This document shows positions 24,460 to 32,290 of a stretch of DNA of 64,000 nucleotides, in pieces. The first letter of the stretch is position 1. Every line of letters starts with the position of its first letter. This stretch comes from Deltaproteobacteria bacterium (GTDB lineage: Bacteria; Desulfobacterota; GWC2-55-46; JADFVP01): contig JAJCZH010000024.1 in the NCBI GenBank assembly GCA_029262515.1, positions 1 through 64,000 on the forward strand. Reading direction: 5' to 3'. A model generated the notes under the pieces. It had not been told where the DNA came from. It ran no database searches and worked only from the letters and a program-made list of their open reading frames with translations. The position numbers and the translations under genes are program-made.

Positions 24460-25119
24460 CTACGACTCGGCCTTACAGCCCCTCATGTAACGGAGGCCGT
24501 ACATAAAGAGGGTCACGATAGAGATGCAGAAAAGAACGGGATCGATGATATAGTCGAAGAAGTTTGGCGAAGGCAGGAGCGTATGGTTCCAGGCAATTAC
24601 ATAAAAGAGAAAGATCCATGCCAACCTCGAACCTATAAAGATGACCAAGAGCGTGATGAGCGCAGTAAGAAGAAATACCCAGGAAAACGTATATCCGAGA
24701 AAATAGAGGTCGTAAGGTAACAATCCGAGTGTCGAAGAGTAGAGTCCAATGCCTAAAAAACTGTTCCAGAGACAAAAGAGCAGCAGGTCCCTCCTGTCCA
24801 GAAGCGCCGCTGTCGTTCCCTTTCCGGCCATAGCCCTACTTTCTGTTACAGCACTGTTTACTGTCACAGCCTTAATGACAAAGAGTGAAAGAAGAACAGT
24901 GCTACCAATAGAGAAGACCGGACTCAAAGAGAGTAACAGACCAGCCGTACTCACTCCGAAAAAGAACGGTACCACTGTGAGCGCTGCTACAACAATACTG
25001 ACTACGGCTCTTATAGTAATCGATAAACCGGACCACCAGCTGTTTCTACTAATAATAATCAGAAATAGGGCTAGAACCATAAGAGCCGGTGCCACTGAGT
25101 TGAAAGAGGTATCAGCCAT
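24460..25119 (-). CDS. Polytopic membrane protein, unknown function
   Basis: The 219-residue protein has about six hydrophobic helices and no recognised motif. Its start overlaps the stop of the sialidase-like gene by 8 nt, so the two are co-translated. It is likely part of the glycan-modifying set around 23-29.6 kb. Confidence 0.6.
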   Translation of the reverse strand: MADTSFNSVAPALMVLALFLIIISRNSWWSGLSITIRAVVSIVVAALTVVPFFFGVSTAGLLLSLSPVFSIGSTVLLSLFVIKAVTVNSAVTESRAMAGKGTTAALLDRRDLLLFCLWNSFLGIGLYSSTLGLLPYDLYFLGYTFSWVFLLTALITLLVIFIGSRLAWIFLFYVIAWNHTLLPSPNFFDYIIDPVLFCISIVTLFMYGLRYMRGCKAES

Positions 25120-26281
25120 TGCTCTGCCCCTTTAACCACGCCTCTGAAAAGGTTATATGTTTTATTCGCTGACGGTCGTAAGTGTAGGTGACGTGATAGA
25201 TACCCTCTGGTGTTCTTACTATGGAAGGATAAGAGAACTCGCGCCCCTCGCTATCTTCCAAAACCTTGACCTCCGTCCACGTTACCCCCGAGTCTGCTGA
25301 GGAGTAGAGTGCGAGGCGAGACCGGTTGCTAAATGTATCGTTGAGCACGATAAGCGCGCGCCCGTTACCCGCCCATGTTACATCCAACCCCGAGTCAGGG
25401 TTAGGCAGGGTCGTCTCCAGAGGTGGTGTCCATGTTTTACCGTTATCACTACTGAGAGATGTAAGCACATACCTTTTATCTGTCTCTGTTGCATTACGGT
25501 AAAAGGCTCTCAACTCTCCGTGCCCGGTAACCAGTAACGAACCCTGCAAAACACCTGGAGCAAAAGAGGTCCTTCTATTTCTACCGTCGAGGCCCACTTT
25601 TTCTGGAGTAGAAAAAGGAGTAAGGAAAAGAAGCTCGGGGAATTTATTGAGGAATTCATGGTAGACCGGCAATATCCACGCGCCGTTATCCAGCAGAACG
25701 GGTTTATTCTTTGCAAGTGTACTTACGTTAAATAACGGACCGGTAACGAGCTTTACGGATTGAGACCAGCTACTACCGCTATCGAGCGATACCTTGTAGT
25801 TGAGAGAACTTCCAGACCACCCTCCTATGGATACGGTAACGTAAACCAGCCAGAGCCTCTCTTCGGCATCGGTAAAGATAACAGGATTGCCAAGTTTCTT
25901 GATATAACGTCCGAGCTCTTTTGACGCCGAACTTCTGGTCACTACAGCGCGCTCCTTCGACCAGCTGCCAACAGTCGGTTCGTAAATAGAGGTCAATATA
26001 CTTACATCACCGGCCCCCTCGCGGCTACCGGAGTACCAGGCGGCCATTACGCGCCCGTCGCTTAAAGGCGTTATGCTAGAGACATGAGAAGCCGTACCTT
26101 CTTTATGAAGATTGACAAAACCCTCTTTATAAAAAACGGTAGACGCAACCTCAGAAACAGAATCTTTTAAAGCTACAGGGGCGCCGTACTCGTACTTCGG
26201 GTGGGCAGACCATAAGTCACCGTAACAGGCCACGGTATAAACGACTATAAAGATCACCAACAAGAGAACTTTTTGTCGCAC
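25112..26281 (-). CDS. BNR/Asp-box repeat protein, exo-sialidase-like
   Basis: The 389-residue protein has an N-terminal hydrophobic signal or anchor (LLLVIFIVVYTVAC) and several Asp-box repeats (SLDSGSSW, SSDNGKTW, SSADSGVTW) of a six-bladed propeller. Family members hydrolyse sialic acid or related sugars; here HVSSITPLSDGRVMAAWYSG and FSYPSIVRTPEG are typical of the sialidase fold. The substrate cannot be told. It is directly downstream of a GT39 gene with no gap and overlaps the membrane protein gene, so trimming or sensing a locally made glycan is likely. Confidence 0.78.
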   Translation of the reverse strand: MRQKVLLLVIFIVVYTVACYGDLWSAHPKYEYGAPVALKDSVSEVASTVFYKEGFVNLHKEGTASHVSSITPLSDGRVMAAWYSGSREGAGDVSILTSIYEPTVGSWSKERAVVTRSSASKELGRYIKKLGNPVIFTDAEERLWLVYVTVSIGGWSGSSLNYKVSLDSGSSWSQSVKLVTGPLFNVSTLAKNKPVLLDNGAWILPVYHEFLNKFPELLFLTPFSTPEKVGLDGRNRRTSFAPGVLQGSLLVTGHGELRAFYRNATETDKRYVLTSLSSDNGKTWTPPLETTLPNPDSGLDVTWAGNGRALIVLNDTFSNRSRLALYSSADSGVTWTEVKVLEDSEGREFSYPSIVRTPEGIYHVTYTYDRQRIKHITFSEAWLKGQSNG

Positions 26282-28012
26282 CTATAGGGCCTCCCAGCTA
26301 TTGTTATTGTTAGCAGGCGAGGAGCTTATAAAGTATAGGCCGAAACCGGTCTTAAGAGTGTCGAGCGAACGTTCCTTGAAAGCCGTACGCCAGTCATCAC
26401 CTGTTACGCCCTCGCGAGCGAATTTCACCCACGACCTCCTCGAATAGAAAGACTTGAAACTGAGCAGAGGTTCATCTATAGAGACTCCCGCAAGCATCGA
26501 CAGGTGCTTAAGATCTTTTTTCAGCCTGTCCTCAACAATAAGATAAATTCCTTTATCTGCTCCCTTTTTCAGGTCGTTCGGGGTTAGAACCTTCTGTATA
26601 GATCTCTTCAAACGTATGGAAAGCATTCCGGGATTATCACTCTTGTAGTAAAATACCTCTTTCGGTCTCTGCTCCAGAACATAGAGCAGCTCGGGCGGCG
26701 TCTTCTGTATACCGAAACCGGGATAGAGCAGACCGAAAAGAGCCATATTAAAAAGGCCTACGGCAACAGCCGCCACAACAAAACTCTTCGACCTCTCACT
26801 GCCTCCCGCCCTCCACATATAACAGAAGAAGAAGGCGAGAAAAAGAATGAGCAAGATTAGCACGGCGCTGTTTGTAAGCATGAACCAGTAACCGAAGGAA
26901 ATAAAGAAGAGACCTATCGCTGTGTAAAAGAGCGCACTGAACCGGTGCGTTATTCCTTTCCACAATAGACTCTTGTACGGCATTGCGCAGAGCATCATTA
27001 CAGCAGGCGGCAATGCAACTATTACGTACCGCTCGAACTTGACCTTCAAGAGCAAAAAGGGTAACAGAGCCGCCAGCGTCCAGCCCAGAAGCCACAACTG
27101 GCGCTTATACTTGCTTTCGAGACCATGGAGAAGCATGCTGAGAAATGCCCTTATATAGAGGAAACTCCATGGCAGAAGAAGCAATAACAGGCCTCCTATA
27201 ACGGCATCCGAACCGGTAGAATACGAGCCAGAGAAACGGCTATGCACAAGTTCGTTCAAGAGTTCGGCTGTAAAGAGATCGCCCCACTTGAAATACATAA
27301 CTAACGGCCACGGAAGCAGAACGACAAAAAAGATAAGTATTGCAACAACAACTTCACTCCATCTCTTCCTAAACTCTGCCCACCCACCGAGGATAAAGTA
27401 ATTGAGCAAAACCGCAAAGAGAGCAACGCCGGGCCCGACCGGCCCTTTTGTAAGCGCTGAGAGAGCACACGCTATTGCCGCACAAAAGACGTACCGACGC
27501 CTGCCCCCGTCCTTCCATAGCAGAAAGAAATAAACTGAGAGCGTAACAAAGAAAGCTAGCGGAAGGTCTAATAACGCAAGGCGCGCCTGAATAGAGGTGC
27601 CGGCGGATGTAAGAACAAGCAGCCCCGGCACAAAACCGAAGAGCATACCGTGCAGCTTGCCGCTCGCCTCCTCCTCAAAGAGTTTTCGATAAATGAGCAT
27701 AGACAACACGCTGAGCCCTATGCCGAAGAAGATGCCCCAGGCGCGAGCGCTCAGAAGATTAATACCGAAAGCCTTATAGTTAGCGCTGATCAGCCAGTAC
27801 AGAAGAGGCGGTTTCTTAAGCCGAGGGGTTTGATCTAGGTAAGGAGTAAGGTACTCTCCGCGCTCCACCATCTCCATGGGCGTCCTAAGAGTCAGCAGAT
27901 ACTCGTCCTTGGAGGTAATTCCTGTCTCGGAGTAGATGCCCGGCAGGTAGATAAAGATTCCGAAGAGGATCAGTATCAGTACCGCAATTTTATTGGTAAA
28001 TCCGCTCACCAC
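26282..28012 (-). CDS. GT39-like membrane glycosyltransferase (ArnT/PMT superfamily)
   Basis: The 576-residue protein has the GT-C layout: an early luminal loop with acidic residues (TSKDEYLLTLRTPMEM) followed by about a dozen membrane helices and a soluble C-terminal domain. Members transfer sugars from polyprenyl phosphates to lipid A or proteins. Its start overlaps the stop of the preceding GT39 gene by 7 nt. Acceptor unknown. Confidence 0.82.
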   Translation of the reverse strand: MVSGFTNKIAVLILILFGIFIYLPGIYSETGITSKDEYLLTLRTPMEMVERGEYLTPYLDQTPRLKKPPLLYWLISANYKAFGINLLSARAWGIFFGIGLSVLSMLIYRKLFEEEASGKLHGMLFGFVPGLLVLTSAGTSIQARLALLDLPLAFFVTLSVYFFLLWKDGGRRRYVFCAAIACALSALTKGPVGPGVALFAVLLNYFILGGWAEFRKRWSEVVVAILIFFVVLLPWPLVMYFKWGDLFTAELLNELVHSRFSGSYSTGSDAVIGGLLLLLLPWSFLYIRAFLSMLLHGLESKYKRQLWLLGWTLAALLPFLLLKVKFERYVIVALPPAVMMLCAMPYKSLLWKGITHRFSALFYTAIGLFFISFGYWFMLTNSAVLILLILFLAFFFCYMWRAGGSERSKSFVVAAVAVGLFNMALFGLLYPGFGIQKTPPELLYVLEQRPKEVFYYKSDNPGMLSIRLKRSIQKVLTPNDLKKGADKGIYLIVEDRLKKDLKHLSMLAGVSIDEPLLSFKSFYSRRSWVKFAREGVTGDDWRTAFKERSLDTLKTGFGLYFISSSPANNNNSWEAL

Positions 28013-29559
28013 TTCTCCACACTCGACCTTTCGGCCCCCTTAAAATCGTAACAGCTATACAACATAATGAGACGAATCGGTTCAGAATCCCGCACGATTT
28101 CTACTCTCTGTCCAGTATCACACGAAGCGAACATCTCGCTCAATTCGCTTCTTAACGGCCCTTCTTGCCATTCGACATAGAGCGCATTCTGCCCTACAAG
28201 TCCGTGAAAACCAGGCCATAGATCGTACTGATTCATACGACGTCCGAAATTAGCGTTGTACGTTACCGGATTACCCGGCATATAAAAAGCGAGTTCACTA
28301 GCAATCTGGTATCTGTCACTAAGAACAAAAGCAGGTCCCTTCTCACTCAACTTGCCGTACACAACTCCGGCACGCTCACCTACTTCCTGCCAGCCAAGAA
28401 GTTTTGAAACCGGCAACTTTACATGGAGTTTGTAACCGGTTACTGCCACCGCCTTCGGGTAGTAGGTTATCACGGTAAAGAGTATACCTACAAGCAGCGC
28501 GGCGATAGCAAACGGCTTTGCCGCGCCCTTGTTGCGGGTAAACCGCCTGCGCATGGCAACGGCCTTTTCAAGTGCGACCACCCCGGCGATAATCCCAGTC
28601 ACATAAACAAGAGCCGCCCAGTTAGCCTGTACTTTACCTTGCAGGCTCTTTGTTATAAAAAAAAGCAGAAGCGGGGCGGAAGTGAAGAAGAGCAGCAAGT
28701 GGACACGGCTGCCCCTTATTCCTTCTATAACCGACCTGTATATACCATAAAGAACGCCCAAGAAGATGAGCGGTGAGAGTATAGCTGCCTGAGAGGCGAT
28801 GAAATCTCCAAAATCACTGAAGTTTATTACAAAACCCTCTGCCACATGGGTTTGGCCGAGAACGTGGCGAAACGTGACCCAGTCATACTTCATGTTCCAG
28901 AGTATTTCCGGAATAAAAAAGATGAGGCTGATAAAGAAAGCTATATACGGCCCCGGCCTGATGAGCCACCTTCTGTCAGACGGTGAACAGAGCAGAAAGA
29001 GAAAAAATGACGGGTAGATGAGCAGCGCTGTGTACTTGCACAAGAAACATAAACCTAAGAAGATGCCGGTAAGAACCCAATATAAACCTCCGGGCCGTCC
29101 ACCGGTAACACTTGTAGCGCAGTAGAAGAAATAAAGAGCAATACCGTAAAATAGAATAAGCGGCGGATCGGTGGTCATCAACAGGGCGCCGGTAGTAAAG
29201 AGCGGAGTTAGCATCGGCACTAGAGCCGAGTAAAAAGCCGCTCTTTTCGACTTGAAAAGTTTTATGGTCAAGGCATAAAATACGCCTGACAGGAGCGCTG
29301 AGATTATGATGGAAGGCAACCGGACGCCGAGTTCGGTAGACCCGAAAAATGAGGTTGAAATAGCTATTATATAAGCAACAGCGGGGCCTTTGCTGTAGTA
29401 GCTCCAGTCGAGCCTGCGCGACCAGTCCCAGTACTGGGCCTCGTCAGGGGCGAGATCCAACGGGCCCCAGATGACGAAACAGAGCCTGAGCAGCGTAAAT
29501 GCGAATACGGCTGCAACCGTAAGGCCACTGTAATTGATATAAGAGTCGCTGTCCTTCAT
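28006..29559 (-). CDS. GT39-family membrane glycosyltransferase (ArnT/PMT-like)
   Basis: The 517-residue protein carries the family signature LAPDEAQYWDWSRRLDW with the catalytic acidic pair, then SKGPAVAYIIA and many membrane helices, ending in a soluble tail. It starts the cluster of two GT39 enzymes, a sialidase-like protein, a membrane protein and an acyltransferase. Donor is probably a polyprenyl-phosphate sugar; acceptor is unknown. Confidence 0.85.
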   Translation of the reverse strand: MKDSDSYINYSGLTVAAVFAFTLLRLCFVIWGPLDLAPDEAQYWDWSRRLDWSYYSKGPAVAYIIAISTSFFGSTELGVRLPSIIISALLSGVFYALTIKLFKSKRAAFYSALVPMLTPLFTTGALLMTTDPPLILFYGIALYFFYCATSVTGGRPGGLYWVLTGIFLGLCFLCKYTALLIYPSFFLFLLCSPSDRRWLIRPGPYIAFFISLIFFIPEILWNMKYDWVTFRHVLGQTHVAEGFVINFSDFGDFIASQAAILSPLIFLGVLYGIYRSVIEGIRGSRVHLLLFFTSAPLLLFFITKSLQGKVQANWAALVYVTGIIAGVVALEKAVAMRRRFTRNKGAAKPFAIAALLVGILFTVITYYPKAVAVTGYKLHVKLPVSKLLGWQEVGERAGVVYGKLSEKGPAFVLSDRYQIASELAFYMPGNPVTYNANFGRRMNQYDLWPGFHGLVGQNALYVEWQEGPLRSELSEMFASCDTGQRVEIVRDSEPIRLIMLYSCYDFKGAERSSVEKW

Positions 29560-29921
29560 AACTTAATAGATACCGTGGTTAAAACTTCGGGTTATTTAAA
29601 CTCTGCTACAACCCGATTATTGATACACTCTTATACCAAGTAAAAAAAGAGTCCGAATTCGATTTTCCTTAGCAGTATAAACAATTTATCATGCTCAAGT
29701 TGCCTTCAATTGTCAATTGTTTAATAGGCTTTAAGTCGAGGTATAACTCTGTCAGCCACGTTTCGCAGACTGTCCGTTAATTATTAAAGCACCTTGCAAC
29801 AACCCGGTATCTTCTGCTATACTTCACATAATCATTGGAACTTATTGGCACTGAAGAATTTTATAAAGCAGATTGTCTACTGTTATAATCTCCGACATAT
29901 CACTACTTTAGGAGGCAGGCG
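29560..29921. other. Divergent intergenic region before the ferritin-like gene
   Basis: This 362-nt region holds two plausible plus-strand promoters: TTGCAA at 29794-29799 with TATACT at 29818-29823 (18-nt spacing), and an extended -10 TGTTATAAT at 29881-29889 close to the gene. A tandem CAATTG-T-CAATTG lies at 29707-29719. No gene or known RNA was seen. Confidence 0.5.
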
Positions 29922-30416
29922 ATGGATCCGGTACACTTTACAGGAAAAGAGATTATAGAGATGGCGGTTCGTATTGAAGAGAACGGTTACCGCTTCTACA
30001 AAGATGCCGCAGAGAATGCGATGACAACACAGCTCAAAGAGCTCTTTACTCTACTGGCTGAAGAAGAGAAACATCATGTCATCTCATTCACCGAGATAAA
30101 AAGCTCAATTGCGGACGACTCTCCGCCCCCGGAGTTCGACCCCTTTATAGCCGACGCCAATGCCTACCTGAAGTCGATGGCAGACTACGAGGTCTTTACT
30201 GAGCCGGACGACGGAGACAAACTCTCCGATACCATCTTCGACGAGAAGCAGGCGCTCGAATATGCTATCAACATGGAAAAAGACTCCCTGCTCTTCTACT
30301 ACGAACTTATAAAGATGGTCACGGAAAAAGATACCGTTGTACTGGAAAAACTTATAGCTCAAGAGAAGGAACACCTTCGCAAGCTGACTATCCAGCGCGA
30401 CGAGCTTTTTAGCTAA
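29922..30416 (+). CDS. Ferritin-like diiron protein (rubrerythrin-type)
   Basis: The 164-residue protein has two helix pairs each with an E and a later ExxH: RIEENGYRFYKDAAE ... LLAEEEKHH, and INMEKDSLLFYYELI ... LIAQEKEHL. These are the ligands of a rubrerythrin/ferritin diiron site. No rubredoxin domain is fused, so electrons must come from elsewhere. Probable role: peroxide or oxygen defence in a low-oxygen bacterium. Start ATG has AGGAGGCAGGCG just upstream. A zinc-ribbon gene follows 35 nt later. Confidence 0.82.
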   Translation: MDPVHFTGKEIIEMAVRIEENGYRFYKDAAENAMTTQLKELFTLLAEEEKHHVISFTEIKSSIADDSPPPEFDPFIADANAYLKSMADYEVFTEPDDGDKLSDTIFDEKQALEYAINMEKDSLLFYYELIKMVTEKDTVVLEKLIAQEKEHLRKLTIQRDELFS

Positions 30417-30451
30417 ATTACAGTTTTTTAGAATCGAAAGGACAAACTTCC

Positions 30452-30700
30452 ATGACGGATTATGTAGAGACCTACCCATGCCCCACCTGTGAAAAAACTG
30501 CCAGCGGTCGCGGGCACCTCTGCCACCCGCGCAAAGAGGCGCTGCCATTTACCTGCGAGTTCTGCTCAAAGAACGTAAATGATGCGCGCCATGTCTGTAG
30601 CGACATGCTCGACAAGATTGAATATGTCTGCAAGAAGTGCGGTCGTCTCGCCATATACGACTCGTTACTCTGCGAACCGGAGCTGGTTTCAGCGGACTAA
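30452..30700 (+). CDS. Small cysteine-rich zinc-ribbon protein
   Basis: The 82-residue protein has several cysteine pairs (CPTC, CEFC, CKKC) plus single Cys and His residues, consistent with two or three zinc-binding knuckles. It lies 35 nt after the ferritin-like gene and has AAAGGA ahead of its ATG, so the two are likely co-expressed. No family function recognised; a redox or metal partner of the ferritin-like protein is possible. Confidence 0.72.
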   Translation: MTDYVETYPCPTCEKTASGRGHLCHPRKEALPFTCEFCSKNVNDARHVCSDMLDKIEYVCKKCGRLAIYDSLLCEPELVSAD

Positions 30701-30833
30701 ATCCATACAGGAAAAGAAGAACGCAAACTGCGCCCTTACAAATCTATCTTTTTCTTCTGCCTGTTTCGATAAGTGCGGCGCAGTACTGTAACCTGTATAT
30801 CTACACACCGTTTTTAATGGTACGCTACAAGTT

Positions 30834-31340
30834 TTATAGAGTAGCGCAATCTTCCGTACTGCCCTTAATCTTCTCTACCGTATGCCTTAATGCCGGAAGA
30901 ACCGCAGCAAGGTTCTCCTTTACGGCCTTAGGGCTGCCCGGAAGGTTTATGATTAGCGTAGCGCCCCTGATTCCGCAGACGGCACGTGAGATCATGGCGT
31001 TCGGTGTCTTCTTCATCGACTCGGCCCTCATCACCTCGCTCATGCCCGGCAGCGCTCGCTCGATAACCGCAAGCGTAGCCTCAGGGGTCACATCTCTAGG
31101 GGTAACACCTGTGCCTCCGGTAGTCAGCACAAGGTCTAATTTCAGATCATCCGAGAAGCTCTTCAGCCGCGACTCTATCACCGGAATCTCATCCGGTATG
31201 ACCTCGTACGCCATAACCTCCGAACCGAGTTCAGCAACCATGCGCCTGATCTCAAGCCCGCTAATATCCTCACGCTCACCCTTTGAGCCCTTGTCGCTCA
31301 TGGTAAGTATGCCGACCGTTATAACCTGCTTGTCACTCAA
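30834..31340 (-). CDS. mogA: Molybdopterin adenylyltransferase (MogA/MoaB family)
   Basis: The 168-residue protein activates molybdopterin with ATP before metal insertion. It has GILTMSDKGSKGEREDISG and LTTGGTGVTPRDVTPEA, the family's nucleotide/pterin-binding motifs. TTG start at 31340 with AAGAGG 7 nt ahead. It follows moaE by 43 nt. moaA and moaC are not in the window. Confidence 0.92.
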   Translation of the reverse strand: MSDKQVITVGILTMSDKGSKGEREDISGLEIRRMVAELGSEVMAYEVIPDEIPVIESRLKSFSDDLKLDLVLTTGGTGVTPRDVTPEATLAVIERALPGMSEVMRAESMKKTPNAMISRAVCGIRGATLIINLPGSPKAVKENLAAVLPALRHTVEKIKGSTEDCATL

Positions 31341-31383
31341 AAAATACCTCTTAAAAATATAGGATCAAAACGGTACGTTATTA

Positions 31384-31812
31384 TCAAGGGGTTTCAGAGA
31401 CCCAGACAGCGCCCTTTGAAGTCGTCTCGGTCTTCCAGATAGGCGTAACCCTCTTAAGCTCGGTAATCGCCCACTCTGCGGCCATAAAGGCATCATTTCG
31501 ATGAGCCGAGGCGGCTACTATAAGTACTATATCTTCACCAATTTCGATCGGGCCTATTCTGTGAAGTATCGCCATCTCGATAATATTGAAGTTCTCAAGA
31601 GCCCGCTCTCTTATCTCCTTAAGCTTCTTCTCAGCCATACCCGGATAATGCTCGAAGTTGAGATCGGTAATTACCTCACCCTTTGAAAAGTCGCGGCCAA
31701 TGCCTAAAAAGGTCACTACGGCGCCGATTCCATTAGAAATCGCCTTTACGTCGGCTATCGCCTCTTCAACAGAGAAAGGCTCCCTCTGTATGCTTATAAG
31801 TCTATTCGCCAT
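31384..31812 (-). CDS. moaE: Molybdopterin synthase catalytic subunit MoaE
   Basis: The 142-residue protein converts precursor Z to molybdopterin with MoaD. It shows the conserved basic/acidic pattern, GAVVTFLGIGRDFSKGE, HRIGPIEIGE, and the catalytic lysines in WKTETTSKGAVW. It is followed by mogA and preceded, after 163 nt, by moaD. Confidence 0.93.
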   Translation of the reverse strand: MANRLISIQREPFSVEEAIADVKAISNGIGAVVTFLGIGRDFSKGEVITDLNFEHYPGMAEKKLKEIRERALENFNIIEMAILHRIGPIEIGEDIVLIVAASAHRNDAFMAAEWAITELKRVTPIWKTETTSKGAVWVSETP

Positions 31813-31975
31813 TACTCTATAATAACAACATTAGCTCTCGGTTGAAATAAAAAAAAACCGCGCTATAATAACTTTGCACGGATTCTAAAAAAACTCAGGT
31901 AGATTTAAATGAAGGCATGAAACTTGAACAGAGTATACGGTTATCGAAACCCGTTAAACGGAAGAACCGGTAGGC

Positions 31976-32224
31976 TCAACCTCCTGAAAATGGCGGCAAA
32001 AAGGCTACCTCATCCCCGTCTGCAACAGTATCGGAGTCTTTGGCAAACTCCTGATTGACAGAAACAAGTATGGACCTGCTTGCAAAGACCTCGGCAAGTG
32101 ACGGTATATCGGCGACTATTCTTTTTTTCAGCTCACCGAGAGTGGTTGGCTCTGTTAATTGATACTGCTTTTCCTCAAGACCTGCAATGCCTCTGAGCAT
32201 CGCAAAAAACTTTACGTCTACCAT
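31976..32224 (-). CDS. moaD: Molybdopterin synthase sulfur carrier MoaD
   Basis: The 82-residue ubiquitin-fold protein ends in PPFSGG, so its Gly-Gly is free for adenylation, in contrast to the masked carrier at 10073. It pairs with moaE downstream. Activation probably relies on the MoeB-like enzyme of the sulfur locus, since no second E1 is seen here. Confidence 0.9.
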   Translation of the reverse strand: MVDVKFFAMLRGIAGLEEKQYQLTEPTTLGELKKRIVADIPSLAEVFASRSILVSVNQEFAKDSDTVADGDEVAFLPPFSGG

Positions 32225-32290
32225 TACTCTTCCTATTTTCTAACGAGATGGCGTAATAAAATAGCCGGTATGCGGATGAACTCTATGGGT

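Noticed and set aside
23037-29559. Genomic island integrated at tRNA-Gly
   Set aside because: No repeat of the tRNA 3' end was found at the far side, and no integrase is present.
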